Positions 14,809 through 31,998 of a stretch of 64,000 nucleotides of DNA are shown piece by piece. A program made the translations under genes and the position numbers. Origin of the DNA: Hypomesus transpacificus (lineage: Eukaryota > Chordata > Actinopteri > Osmeriformes > Osmeridae); assembly GCF_021917145.1 (NCBI RefSeq), contig NC_061071.1:2901110-2965109 (forward strand), in the 5' to 3' direction. Numbering within the stretch: the first letter of the stretch is position 1; every line of letters begins with the position of its first letter. Below the pieces are notes generated by a model. It had not been told where the DNA came from. It ran no database searches and saw nothing but the letters and a program-made list of their open reading frames with translations.

Positions 14809-17800
14809 TTCTCTCGCTCTCTCAAACACACGCACGCACACGCACTCAAACACACAGACAGTGACCTTTTCTGGAGTGGATGTGGCGACTGGGAGTGGTG
14901 AATCCTCTTGTGCCATGGATGTTCACTGCAGCCACTCTGAACTGGTACCACCTGCCAGCACGCGTGTTGGCCAGCCAGACTTTCTCCTGCGTGGTCTGAG
15001 AAGACAAGAATGGAGTTGAAGGGAGAGAAGGGAGTTGTAGGGATGCAGAGAAAAAGACCATAACTGAGCAAGCAAAATTCAACAATATCCTATTGTATGG
15101 CGTCAAAACAATAGGATTTCCCAGCCATTAAGCTAGCCTACTAGTAAAAAAATGAAGACAAAAGTATCACCTGTGCTGCTGTCTCCCAGGGCGTAGCTGC
15201 GTCCTCGCTCGGCTGGATACCGTAGTTCCACCTCCTCTGGAGGACATACACGACGGGGTCGGCAGATACATTGAACCTGGAGGACCAGCGCACCTCCAGC
15301 GGGCCTGAAGGAAGCTCCTGGAAGATCAGCTCTTTCCTGGGCTTCAGAGGAGCACCTGGTCGGGGGTTAGAGTGAGCAAAAAAAACACTGAACGTTACAT
15401 TTGGAGGGGCCTGACATTGCGTCGAAGTTCCCCAGCGTTTGAATGTTCAGTCCTTTGACCCCGTTTGCCTTTGGCCTCTATTGTTCTACCTTTGTAGAGG
15501 TTCTTGGGGGGCTGGCAGGTGTGCCCGCAGCCATTGGAGCAGCACTTCTTTAGGGCGGAGCATTCTCCATCCTCCTCGCACGACTCCACGCAAGCCGCCG
15601 CGAAGCCGCTAGCTTTCTCCGGAGGGGGGCACTCCCCTTGTTTCACCGCCACAACCGACTGCAGAAACTCACAGCTCGTGAGGCACTCCGCGTGTTTCTT
15701 CTGGAAAGAGCGCTGAAGGGGTGTGGAGGGGGGAGGGAGACCAAGCACATGTGCTTTACTACTAAAGCCAGATGACTTATTAAAAGGGAAAACTGATAGA
15801 AAAGATCAGTGTCTGATTACTTTGCTTTCTGGGAATAATAGTGGACTGAAGAGGACTGTGGGAAAATATTTTTAACCTTATCACTTTATTTTGCCTGGAT
15901 TGTATAATGCTTTAGTTAAACACCAACATGTTTAATGTGTTATTATGTACATATGACTAGTATGGCACTGTAAAGCATGTTGATAGGTCATTCACAAGTG
16001 AATGCTACACATTATAAGACAATAAGTAAGAGTGTTATACCTCACAAAGGTCCCGACACTGACTTCTCCTCTTCATTTCCCAGGAATCCTTGCAGGGCTC
16101 CAGACACTGTAAGCAAGAAATAAACTCTTGACACCGTTTGAATTGTCTTAACTTTACGTAATACTGTTGAAAATTAAATCAACAACATCATTAAAATAAC
16201 ATATTGAAGTGTGTTTAGAAGTGAGTTTGGTGTAGCAGGTTGTCGGTCAGAACTGTTGTCCTCTCCCTCTGAGAGTGTTTCCCCGCATGAGTAAGCAGGA
16301 CCGCCCAGGGAAATACTTCCATTTCCAATTTCATGCTGTAATGAAACACAGTGGTAGCCATGGTGGAGGTGGAAAACTTTGCACAAGGGCAGACTGTACA
16401 GAGACCATCTAAATGTTACTGTGTTGCCATTGAGTCGTATCCCCCACAGTATAGTACACACCCTGTGAACATGTACCCATCAGACATGTCTTGTAGTATT
16501 ACGGAGGCAAGAGGGACACAGTGATGTTTGAGAGTGAAAGTAAGAAACACGTTTGACTTTTATTACAGTCGAGGAGTGTGTATAACTGTGCATGTGAGTG
16601 TGTATGTGTTAAGGTGCGAAATGGGTGTTGTTATTAGCGATGGTCGGAAACTATGAATAATGAGAGAGAAGGAGGCGTTTAAATGCAGCTGAGCTGCTCA
16701 TTTTATGGAGCAGGAAATGCAGAAACCCTGCTGAGCTCCGAGGCCCCATGGCAAGGACTGAGGGGGGTTGGAGGGGTATCCTGACATTGAAATAACTGTT
16801 CCATTCCAATCATCACTCCTGCAGCACTCCAACAAGGTCTAGCCTTCACATCAGTAATGCTCATACATCACTCCCAGGCTCCTTGAGAGACGTCCCTGAA
16901 TAGTAGCTGGTACAGTGTGCACCGACAGATCTCAGAGTGTAGAGAATCCCAGAGTCTGGCATTCTCGTGGCATGTCTGCGGTGAGTGTGCCAGTCCTGCC
17001 ATCTCTTATCTAGCCATGTTGGTCTCTATGAGGAGATGGCTCCTCTAATTCCTACTGACGGTATGCCACCCCCACCACTATTGTGCCCCAGCGTCAGTTA
17101 GTTTTCCGCCCCATTTCAATCTCCAACCGACCATTTGCTTCTACTGCCGCAAATAAAGCTGACTTCTGGGACTCTGACTGACAGTGAGTGGAGGAATGCG
17201 GAGGCAGATTCTTTTTGTCCTTGGTGCATAAATTGGATGCAAGGCTGGAGGTCAATCCTGATTTAACTGTTCACTTAGCTCGAAAATGTTGACCTGCTCC
17301 AAATTGGACAACTATGCTCACTCTGCAGTGTGCATGTGCCCATTCTGCCGTGAAGAGGGAAAACAGCTCTCTGTGAATGTCCAGCCATAATGGGCTGACC
17401 AACTTTCTTGCTGATCGAGCATAACGCTGCTCTTTTTGGTGCCGGCACTAACCCACAACAATGTTTGATTCTCTGCCTAGATTACGCCCTAGAGGAAAAA
17501 TACACTGTCTATGTCGTCGCTTCCAATTTCTTCAAATTGCACCAGCTTTGATTGGCTTCCAGAAACCATTCTCATGTCAAAGCCAATTTACAGTTTTCTG
17601 CTGAGGATACTCAATTGTGTCATGTAGTATGGTCATGTTTGAGGCAAAGAAATGTATCTCTAAAAATGGATTGTAGGCCAGGGAGTGTGAGGTGACTAAT
17701 AAATGCCAAACATTGTTGGACTGACTGAGAAGACCGTGTCGTGGTATGCTCTAATGGTTCATGTAAGCATTCTTACTTAGGGAGCTGAGAGGCCAGTGTC

Positions 17801-20800
17801 ATGACATAGCAATTATGACAGTCCGTAGCACATAAATGAGAAGTTAGTATGATACTCCCATAGCACGCTAAGCTCCCAAATGAAGAAGTGAATGGACTTG
17901 GAGTCAGGGTGTGCTAATCATCCACAGTAGCTCTAATTGACTGACTGCCTGGAAGAGATAGTGACAGCAGGATTAGCATTCAGTCATTATCACAGGACTC
18001 TGCAGAGACAGCATGACATCAGGGCAATTGACCATGGGCTGAGTGAAGGACTAGCTGACAAGACATAACTACCATGTAAAACAGTTAAGGTTCTTTTTAC
18101 AACATTGCTTTTTCCACTTCTCTGTTACACATGCTGTCAATTAAGAGAGTCTTTGGTAAACATAGTTTACTCACACACACAAACATACAGTATGCGGGTT
18201 GTGTAACCATCAAAACATATTGCATATTGCAACACAACAAATTGAGCCAGTTCACTTGACATGCAATGATTTCTTCAACGAGAACTCCTTTGATCAAATG
18301 CTGCAACATATGAAAGGGAGTGATATTTGTTTGTATTTGTAGATTTATTTTAGGAACAGGAGAGATATGAGTCAAATCTTGGGAGCCTATCAAATCCCTT
18401 TTGAAGTAGTATTACAGGTATTGCAGGAATATATATAGGCTTAGTAAGAATACATGTTTTCTCAACAGTCTTTTATGGCTTCAAATTAAGCAATTAGGTG
18501 CCATATAATTACTTTCTATTTTCAAGAGGATTTTAATTGAGCGCTTTCTTAATGACTGAAACATTACAATTAACTAAACATTAATTGTGAACAAAACAAC
18601 ATGAGCCAACACACTAGCATGGCCCAGAGACGACAGAGGTAGATTTGACTTTGGAGATGAGGAGAGGAGATGAGGAGAGATGTAGAAAACTTGCTAAACA
18701 GTTGGACACGATTATTTTCTCAAACAGAGTTCAGGACCTGACTTTTGGACATTTGAATCTATGGTGCTGTCATACGGATAGCCACTACCAAACAAGATTG
18801 TATAGCAAAAAGAATAACCAATTGAGATGCCATTAAAACTGACAGCATTTTGTCTCATGACATTAATTAGGTACAATTAATGTACTAAACCATTCACTCT
18901 GTGATGATCTTAATGCAGACATACATCTGTATCTGCAAGAGGGAGCTTTGATAATGCAGTTTATGGGAATAACCATATCGGCAACATGTCGGCAACATTT
19001 CACAGTCTTGTAGAGAAGACGTGGTTATCGAACTGAAGGCCTGCTACAGCAACTTAATGTCTTTTTTAACACAAATAATTCAATTCAACTCATTAGTCAA
19101 AGGGTCAATTTGACTATATGATGGGATTCTGGGGACGGCAGAGGTGAAATGCTGAACCTCTATGCATCTCTATCCATCTCTGCTGAATCTCCACACATGA
19201 CACATAATACTGTATACATCCACATATAATATTCAAAAAAACTGTGTTGTGGAGAAATGGCGCAATCTCAGCCTGCAAAGCACTTGTTTGTGCCTGTAGT
19301 GGTTGACTTGATGAATGAATGTGCACCCAATGGGCCTAAATGTGATGTATAGAGGGTACAGTACATTACTGTACCTCGTTCGGTGATGTATGGTATTATG
19401 CTCTTCAGAGAACTAGGTAATAGCAGCAATGGCAAACACTCGTATAGTGATTTATGGTACTATTTTCTGTCATGGTGACTTACCCTGAGGGTTCCTTTCT
19501 GAAAATTCACAAAAGATATGATTTCATTCAAGCAATGGTTTTGTATGGTATGTTGTTTAAATCATGTGTGTTACCTTAGCACAGTGTTTATGGTTTTGAC
19601 ACCAGCTGAGGGACCCGTTGATCTGTAGAGAGCAAGGACAGGATGTGAGAGGAGAGAGGAAAAATGAGAGGAGGGAAAGGAAAGGGTGTGATGAGTCAGG
19701 GTTAAACTGTCAAATACTAATGAAATCACAATCAATTGTATTCTGTAGTGCCACTGATACAAGATTGTAATATAATCTGAAGGGACAGGATAGAAAATCC
19801 AGCATGACCAGAGGCCAGAACCTCTTCTCCGGAATTATACTCTAGTGGTGTTGACCACCAGTATATCATAGTTGGACATTCTATGAAACAAATTCTCATT
19901 CAAAACCCTCAGACAGGAGCTTATCAATATGGAATCAGTGAGAGTTCTAAGCATTGAATTTACTGGCTGGAATCTGAGGAAACCCGAAGATACTATCATC
20001 TTAATTATGTCTGACAAAAGATTCAGTTTATTGGCCCCTACTGCTGAAAATGAGCATTCCCACTCTGTCAAGTGGTAACAGTCAGTCATTGTTATGCAGT
20101 CTGACATAGTATCCACTGCAGATAAGGACATATCTGATCTATGTCCCTCACAGATGGAGAGGGTGGGATTGACTCGTCCATTTAGCAATGACCCCGCCAC
20201 ATCCTTCCAGAGTAGTCATAATACCCGTCATGTCTTGACCTCTGCAAAAGGTCATAAATGAATTTGTGGTGTCCATTCCTATGATAATGTATTTCACAAG
20301 AGTCACTTTTCCCTTTATCTCTATGGATCTACAATGCACACTGTGTTTCATAATAGCCTACTGGGAAAATACAGTACATTCTTGTTTTGCATTAAAACGA
20401 ATCTAGGGCTACTTATTATAGTGGAAGCAACCTTGTACTGTAAATAGGCCTTTTAAGTGCATATGTTTTGTATGGGTGCATCCCCCCATGTGTAATGGTT
20501 GCTTTCAATATGATCATGCATGTCTTTGCCAGCTCTGTGTGGCCTAATACAAAGATGGACCAGGAATTTCTTTTTTTGCAGTAGGGCACATCTTCGAGTG
20601 AAGGGATTGGTATGGATGTAATCAGGATAACAAGAGTGTTGTTAGTCAGGCCAGCATTCCCCAAATGAAAACAAAAAGTATGGAAATAACTTTTAATGAG
20701 GGACACACACGTGCAAACGCACATACAAACACAGGAGGCATCATCATATCAACATCAATCTGCTTGAAGGTTAGGATTTTCGCCATAGCTGTCTGTTATA

Positions 20801-21226
20801 AAGGATGGATGAAATGTAATCCACGTTATATCAAATGAGTATTGAATTATTTAAAGCAAATGCAAAAACACATGATTTCAAGCACATTTAAATGTAATTT
20901 AATTGGGATATACTTTAGCCTTTAGACTGTCACACATAAATAGTGATGAACGCATACGTTGTGATACTAATATCCTATAGTTTGGTCGATTTCAGTCAAA
21001 TTTACAGGAAAGGGCACGCGCTTTTTGAACTTACCTGAACGTGTTTGGAGAACGTCGTGATGCTTGTGCTGTGTAAACTGAGGCACCGTGACGCGCACCT
21101 CGCGCGGAAAATACTATTCATAGACGAAGAGTCGTCCTGCTTCTTAGCATAAACATTCCCCAAGCTCAAGAAGAAAGTAGTCCACAAACAAAGTCTCGTA
21201 AAAGCATCTATACCTTTAAGCAACAT
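11791..21226 (-). CDS. anos1: Anosmin-1, secreted WAP/fibronectin-III extracellular matrix protein
   Basis: Anosmin-1 is a secreted heparan-sulfate-binding protein that guides GnRH-neuron and olfactory axon growth and modulates FGF signalling; loss of the human gene causes X-linked Kallmann syndrome. Fourteen coding exons close in frame: 21226-21035, 19622-19575, 16106-16041, 15712-15490, 15355-15171, 14995-14866, 14558-14353, 13856-13724, 13539-13414, 12954-12866, 12738-12567, 12452-12217, 12108-11967, 11846-11791. They give 667 aa (human 680). Order: signal peptide (1-27), Cys-rich region (about 45-120), WAP four-disulfide core (about 126-175, with the [12 protein letters not shown] pattern), four FN3 domains (about 183-280, 285-393, 405-515, 530-635) and a short His-rich basic tail. 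The start was chosen because the hydrophobic signal begins at this ATG; in-frame ATGs upstream at 21343 and 21322 would add a non-hydrophobic extension. Fish can carry anos1a and anos1b; I cannot tell which this is. Confidence 0.96.
14754..14855. repeat. (CT)n followed by (CA)n microsatellite in an anos1 intron
   Basis: Compound CT and CACACG-type repeat in the intron between anos1 exons 6 and 7, ending about ten bases from the exon 6 splice donor at 14865. Confidence 0.85.
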
Positions 21227-23627
21227 GATTTTTAAGCACTGTTGTCTTGCGTCGGTGTAAGCAGGTAGGGGTATCGGACATTTAGTGGATGCGGTCAGGG
21301 ACTCGGATGAAACTTCAACCATCACTAAGGGAGGAGCCACCATCCCAGGCCGAACTTCCAATGGGAGTTAAGAGAAACGCCGAGTCTATTCAGGTATTTC
21401 GTTTGCAGGTTTGCCAGGTTGTCCATTAGGGCTACAGTTTGGACTTCCAACTGCTGTTGGTGTTCGTTTCAGCCAGACCACCCAACTCATTCCCCAAATG
21501 CCTTTTGAGTTTTGGGTTGTAAGGAGTGTGAATCTATGAGCTGTAATGCCCCACATTTTGCTGAGTCTATAGTCAGCATTATGATGGTTACATTAAAGCC
21601 ACAAATACTATTCTTTAGATTCAAATGACTCAAAGGTGGGGTAGGTTGACACTATGTAAAGTGTAGGCTTGTTTTATACACATATCTTGTTTAATGAAGT
21701 AAGAAAAGAAAAGCATGCATACAAATAAGAAAAAGTTCAAATCATTGTATTCAAATGCACTAATCTAATGTAGGTATTTCATATGTTACAGTAATATGTG
21801 TGTCATATTAATTTAGTGATCTAGTTCACCTATACTACAGAGGAACTTGAATAGAGATGTTTGTGTCCAACAGAAACCTTTCTGCAGGGAGGAAGTCCTT
21901 TTTTCCAGGGAAGCCCATAATTTTCTACGGTAGCTGCAAAACAACTATTTTATGGCGTAAACCATAAAACTAAACACTACCATATCTTGCAAGGTACCTC
22001 TCCACATTTTGGCACTCATTTACCTTGCCCAAGGACGGGAGGAAGCGTGACGTGTAGGAAATACTGAAGAAATCCTCTTTCTCACAAGAATGCTGTAATG
22101 GCCCCTGGTTTGTATGGGAGTTTCCTAGGGTGTTAATGAGGTACCCATTCCTCTGCCCTCTTAGGATTTATGGGGAAGAATGCTTCATGGAATCACAGCA
22201 GCTGTTCTGTCTGCAAAGTAATGAGCGTTTACAGGTGAGGGATTTTAACACTAGATTTAGAGCCAGTGTTGGGTCAGCTGCATTTACCCTTTTCACTGAG
22301 AAAATCTACAAACCAAGTGTCTCCAGACTCTAGTGTTGGTTGGTTCTCAATAACTGTATCTTTAGGAGCTTTGCCTGCTGTTATAATGCCATGTAGCACC
22401 TCTCAAGCGTTTTCTTATTCTTGAGAGTTGCTTTTTTCAGACAAAGGTGTAGAATGACAATAGGCATGACTCCCCTGGTGGTCAACTTCACGTGACTGTG
22501 AGAAATGCATCACTTCATTTCTCCGAATTCTCCCCAGTTTTGAAAGTTGCTCACAGTATGTTTTTCTTACAAATATTTAAAAGATAACTTAGGGAAAACA
22601 AAATTAATTACCTCATTACGGTCCTGTGTGTATGCCAGTTATTATATAGTGTTTAATGTGCGTGTGTGTGCGCAGACCTGGGGTGGGGAATCCTAGCAGG
22701 TGGTGGAGGGAGCATGGTGTTGGTGTGGGGTCCAGTGGTCTCCTGCTGACTGCTGAATGATATTTCCACATCCCTCCCAGTGCCCTGGTAGGGGGAAGCC
22801 TCCTTTAATGGAGATCTCAGCTCATAAAGTTAGGGATCCCCTGTGATTATAGGAGTGTGCATGATGACCTCCTTGGGCGTGACACAGGTTTGTTAGCTAC
22901 TTCAGCTCTCATTACTCTGGTGGGGGGATCTCTAGTGTAGTGCTTTTTCACTCAAACAGGAACAATGTGTTAACAGTAGATTATTCCGTAAACAATAGAC
23001 AATTCTGCTTTCTGTCTTGACTAGGAAAGGTTACAGGTAACATTATACTAAATGCTTCTTGTGATGTATGTGAGTAGTTCTCCCGCAATATATTGATACT
23101 GTAGTGACATAATTATTGACATGGCGCTTGTTCTATGAGTAATGGATTGTGGGCTTCAATACAGTGTCCTATTGACTGTAGGAGGGTGACATCTCCATAG
23201 GAAAACAGTTTATCTTCATAAGCATCATTATGATGTCATCGTAAAATATCATTTTCAGTTGAGGTGAAATTATATAAGCAACAGGGTGAAATATTAACGT
23301 ATTAATGTGAAGTCATTTAGATAATAGTGATAATCACTGTGCCAGCCTTAAACACACTATATAACATTCATCCTAATAAAGCATGAATATCTGAGACAGG
23401 AGGCCTGATCAGGGCAGGATTCTGGCAAAACAGCGTGACACGTTACATTTGAAAGAGTTTTATTGACATCTAGTGGACGGAAAGTGTCATCATAGTTTTC
23501 AAGGACAGCAATATTAGTCTGTGTTACATACTGTATGTGATGTGGCATAATGACAGGTATGACACAGAGGGCCCTCTACTTTCCAGCCACATATGTTCCA
23601 GCAATCCTGCTCCAGCCAACTGCTGGA
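21227..23627. other. Intergenic interval between anos1 and the Ly6-like gene
   Basis: About 2.4 kb with no recognisable exon. It must contain the anos1 promoter and 5-prime UTR (next to 21227) and the downstream flank of the Ly6-like gene. I see no clear TATA box near anos1 and no repeat of note. Confidence 0.55.
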
Positions 23628-23633
23628 TTTATT
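23628..23633 (-). terminator. Candidate polyadenylation signal of the Ly6-like gene
   Basis: AATAAA on the minus strand, 200 bases past the stop codon of the three-finger protein gene. It is the nearest canonical hexamer downstream of that stop. Confidence 0.5.
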
Positions 23634-23832
23634 TGGTGAAACCACTGAATTGATTTATGCCAATTTTGTAGTGTAGTAAGCGTTAACACAAAGAGAGACT
23701 AGAATTCTATGAACTAGGACAATTACAATAGGTGTAATTCATACATGTAATGCAGTCAGATAATCTGAAACGTTCCTCAGTCACCGATTATTGAAAATAA
23801 TTGATTAAATATCAGTTTTTCATTGAGATTTA

Positions 23833-24591
23833 TCAGTTGCAGCGATCAAAAGAGCAGCATCTGACATCAATGCTGGAATTGAGTCCCAGAATTGTACAAT
23901 CTGATTTCTTCATGCATCTCTTGAAATACGAGATAGCTAAGGAGGAAGAAGAGACACAAAAGGTTAAAACATAATACAACCCAGAGACATTTTATACTTG
24001 AAAGAGTACTGGTTTACCAGTGAACCATTTGTGACTGGTTACTACTGTATATCGAGGACAATTCTTCTGTTCATGGATAATACAGTTACAAAACTATTAT
24101 GATATAAAAACAAAGTTAATCAAATACATCACTGTCATCTTGGTTAATGACATTCCTTGTAATGTATTTGCATGCAACCAAAGTGTCTGTGAACTGAGTC
24201 TTTTCTGTTGTTTTTTTGCAACTGGTGAAACTATTTCAAATGGTAATTTAAACTGGCCTGCTGTGACTATACACCCTCTTGACAGAGTTAGATAACTGTA
24301 CTTACGGAGTGGAGGCTTGAAAATAACCGAGCCACACACGTCAAAGCCAGATGGGCAGGTCTCTATGGTGTTGGTGCAGCGTGAGCCTGGAGAACCTGGG
24401 ACACATCGATTGCACTTCAAGCTCTCTCCTGGAGAAACAAGAAAACCAGCCTTGTCACTTGCAGCCTCCAGAAGATCAGATTAATCATACACAAACTGAA
24501 AAAGCAGAGGAGAGTGAAACTCTTCTACAGTAGACTTACCGTAGCTAACTGCCAGGAGGAGGAGGAGGAGAGCCGAATATACAGCTTTCAT
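23833..24591 (-). CDS. Secreted Ly6/uPAR-type three-finger protein
   Basis: Three coding exons, 24591-24540, 24428-24306 and 23936-23833, join in phase 1/1 to give 92 aa. Residues 1-18 are a classic leucine-rich signal peptide. The mature part has ten cysteines: LKCNRC, SRC, ETC, DVC, KRC, SDC, then RCC and a final RCN immediately before the stop. This spacing and the CC...CN ending define the LU (three-finger) domain. The one-exon-signal plus two-exon-domain structure is also typical of Ly6 genes. There is no hydrophobic C-terminal segment after the last Asn, so no GPI anchor is expected and the product should be secreted. An acceptor at 24610 precedes the start, so the 5-prime UTR is spliced. 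I do not recognise a specific orthologue. Members act as receptor or channel modulators, complement regulators or secreted antimicrobial factors; no role is assigned here. Exon 3 encodes only 35 codons and is easily missed. Confidence 0.88.
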
Positions 24592-25064
24592 CTCACTTGC
24601 TATTCAGGACTGTCATTCAAGAAATAGAAAAAGCCATGAAAGACTTGCCATACAGTAGATAGCAAGTATTATTAGTTTCACAATGGCCAGTCACAAAATC
24701 TTTTGAGAACACCCAAAGAGCTCATGAACACGTATGTATTTGTTCAGCTCATGAATTCAATGTCTTGGTGCTGCTAATGCTGAATGCCTCTGAGGATTTT
24801 CTTTTGATTAGTAATTTACTATTTACCACACTGATCAAAGTCATGGAATAATTTGTTGATGTGATCTGTCATTAAAATCACAGAATTTATCATATTTGTT
24901 CTGATCTCATAAGGCATGCAAAAAACTTTTTTTTTTTTTTTAATCACAATACCCTGATTGTATTTATTTGTGAAGAAGTCTTTGTTCTTTCACAAATAAA
25001 TACAACTTTGTACCATGAAGTTAGTGGTTATCCAGTTTTAGATAAGATATAGACAGAATCTTAC

Positions 25065-25095
25065 CTGACTGTGTTCTTCTTGGATGAGTGAAATG
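25065..25095 (-). other. Probable non-coding first exon of the Ly6-like gene
   Basis: A strong donor (CAG followed by GTAAG) at 25065/25064 lies about 55 bases downstream of a TATA box on the minus strand and would splice to the acceptor before 24609. The start of the exon is estimated from the TATA position, so its upstream edge is approximate. Confidence 0.5.
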
Positions 25096-25120
25096 TTTTC
25101 TGTAGTCTCTGTCTTTCAAC

Positions 25121-25128
25121 TATATATA
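25121..25128 (-). promoter_or_regulatory. TATA box of the Ly6-like gene
   Basis: TATATATA on the minus strand, about 25-30 bases before the inferred transcription start near 25095. It is followed by a short exon with a good splice donor. The spacing fits a TATA-driven, tissue-restricted promoter; this is inference. Confidence 0.5.
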
Positions 25129-27270
25129 CTGTTTTATGTGCCTGTTGACACTTTATCAGAAAATGAGTCATGGAATGTTCAGGTTTGTGTTCATGTCCCA
25201 TTTGCGGGGAATTCCAATCTTGCACAATAGATTGAGCAAGATGCAAAGGAAACCAAATATTGCCAAGAACAGTGTACACAATACGTTCATTTATAATGGG
25301 TAAAAGGAGAAGTAGGCAAGTAGGTAAGTCACAATGAAATACTATAATTTATCGTAAATATGTCGCAACTGGATCTGATTGCGATGTCAGGCACTGACGT
25401 TTAGTGTTTACTCACCTTTCATGATTTAATTCCAGAATCTAAGGCCAACGATGACCCAACCTTATTGAACACTTAATTATGATTTGTAAAAGTGACTCAC
25501 TTGCATATGATTTTATATTTATTCAGTTTGTGTTTGTGCGTGTGTTTATGTCCCTGATCATTGCTTTTAGAGTACCCTAATAAAATCCTTCCAGACAAAA
25601 TCATTTAGATTTGAGGACAAACAGAAGATGACAATGAATCAACCCTTTATACGAAACATTATAGCATAAATACGCATATCACCATGCTCTCATTATCCCT
25701 TTGTAGTGTTCTGTTGAGCCGCTTTCATGGAAAGTAGGCCTATTCTTTCACAAGGACACTTTCAAGAGGCTCTTCACAAAAGGTCACATTAGTCACTATG
25801 AGTCCAGCTGACTGAAGCAACACTCTGTTGCAGCTTATTAGCACTTTATTGGCATTTACATATTTACATTTAGCAGACGCTCTTATCCAGAGGGACTTAC
25901 AGTAAGTACAGGGACATTCCCCTGAGGCAAGTAGGGTGAAGTGCCTTGCCCAAGGACACATCATTTGGCACGGCCGGGAATCAAACCAACAACTTTCTGA
26001 TTAATAGTCCGACTCCTTAACCACTCAGCCATCTGACATCATTGTTACATCAATGGCTGTGGCTCACACAATCCACATATAAGGTATAGATCATTTTTAC
26101 TGTAAAATACATCTGGCCCTAATCTGATCAGTACAAAACATTTGGTCATTTGAATTAATGATGGCAAACCATCATATTCATTATTTTGTGAAAAATAATG
26201 CATTGAAATTCTAAATTACAATTTGTCATCTGACTTATGGTTTGAGCTGTTTGTTCTTTACTTAAACTAGCACAGTGTCTGTTTTAAAGACCGATTTCAT
26301 ACAGATTTCTGTTTATGTCTTAGTTGAGGTGGATACAGACACACTGTTTCCTGCCTTAGTACGTTGTTAGAAGACATCATGGACAGTTCCATATTAAACC
26401 ACTGGGCGGCACTGAAATGCCAGATAGCCTAATTGAGCATACATTACAATAAAGAACTGTTAGGTATTTAGTAATTTAGGAAGTTATCGACTTTCTATAT
26501 GGTACTTATATTAGCTATTTTCATTGTGCCATTTTAAAATGAAGGCACCAGAAATGTAATAGCTAACATATGTTGTTATTTGCAGCAATTGTAGTTGAAC
26601 TTAAATAATATAACTTTAAAAAGAGGCAGAAACTAAAGAAAATAGTCCATAATGACATGTTCCGTAACTTGTATTTTTCATTGCAACACATTTGAAAATA
26701 CATTTTCAGTGTTCAGAGCTACAACAAACCCCTTATATATTGCTGACACAAAACAATAAATTACTGTTCTGTCGCAAAAAATAAATGCATGACAAGGCAA
26801 ATACATAAAACACACTGCTGTTCAAACAATCTTGGCAACATCATTGTTTACTGAGAGTTCATCCCTCCAGTCCAATAAATGCAGTCAAACAATGCAGTTA
26901 GATGTCAAACAAATACGGTGCATTGATATTTACTATTTAGGCAACCACCATGGCAAAGCAAGGGACTTATGACATATTGTACAGTAAAGTGCTTTTGTTA
27001 ATGTGACTACATTTCAACTAGTTTGTTTGAAACCCTCCCTGTGAAAGCTTTCACTGCCTCCCAGACTCTGCTGCATTGTGCCAGCTGGGAGACATTGGGA
27101 CAGCCAACTTTTCTCTTTCCTCACTTCCCCTTCACCCTGCTGCTCTGGCAGGCCTGCTGATCCCAACACAAACACACACATCCTCTCCCTCTCTCCCTGC
27201 TCCGTACAATGCAGTAGCTGTGGGATACGGAAAGGACTACCATCACAGACGTCCATTGCTTGCATCGTCA
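25129..27270. other. Intergenic interval between the Ly6-like gene and mras
   Basis: About 2.1 kb of AT-rich sequence. Apart from the SINE at 25854-26036 I see no exon, RNA gene or long repeat. Confidence 0.55.
25854..26036 (-). mobile_element. tRNA-derived SINE (fish type)
   Basis: Read on the minus strand, the element begins with a tRNA-like head carrying an RNA polymerase III box A (TGGCTGAGTGG, 26031-26021) and box B (GGTTTGATTCC, 25987-25977), resembling tRNA-Ser/Leu. It continues into a tail with CTTGGGCAAGGCACTTCACC and ATAAGAGCGTCTGCTAAATG, ending in ATGTAAATATGTAAATG. Head, tail and simple end are all present, so the copy is close to full length, though diverged. It lies in the intergenic gap between mras and the Ly6-like gene. 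The SINE class is firm; I do not assign a family name. Confidence 0.8.
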
Positions 27271-27276
27271 TTTATT
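27271..27276 (-). terminator. Candidate polyadenylation signal of mras
   Basis: AATAAA on the minus strand about 340 bases past the mras stop codon. Longer 3-prime UTRs are common for this gene, so a more distal site is also possible. Confidence 0.4.
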
Positions 27277-27613
27277 TACTCAATAAAACACAAATCACAC
27301 ATTGGCCACATTACAGTACATTCAAAGGCCTTTTCTATGTAGATAGCCTTTGTGTGCTCATGACCAGTTTGTGTTGAGGAGTATGAGTGCAAGACCAATT
27401 CGATCGATGTAGAGTACTGTCCAGGTGGTCAGGTTGATCTCCTTCCTGTGGAGCCTCTCCTTCTCCATATAGGGCCATTCCTATGCTGCCTGAAGGCACG
27501 CCTGCTGGCTCTGAGTCATTGGCCCCTGTGCCAGGGAGCACCTTGGCAGTTGGAAGAGTGTAAACACTCAACACTCTCACCTCATCCCTCTCTCTCAGAA
27601 AGCACCGGAGCAA

Positions 27614-31879
<4,266 letters not shown>

Positions 31880-31900
<21 letters not shown>

Positions 31901-31998
31901 CAGCGGCGAATAGATCTGCATTACCTCTTCCGCTGATTTGGATTCCTTCATTCAATTCATCCTTCAAAACCTGGACTCTATCGGAGGTGTTTATGAAG
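31880..31998 (+). other. Probable non-coding first exon of ptpn4
   Basis: A strong splice donor (AAG followed by GTAAGC) at 31998/31999 ends a stretch with no simple repeats, about 2.4 kb before the acceptor of the first coding exon at 34381. Its upstream edge is not visible and the start given is arbitrary. The ATG six bases before this donor (31993-31995) is out of context and is not taken as a start. Confidence 0.4.
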
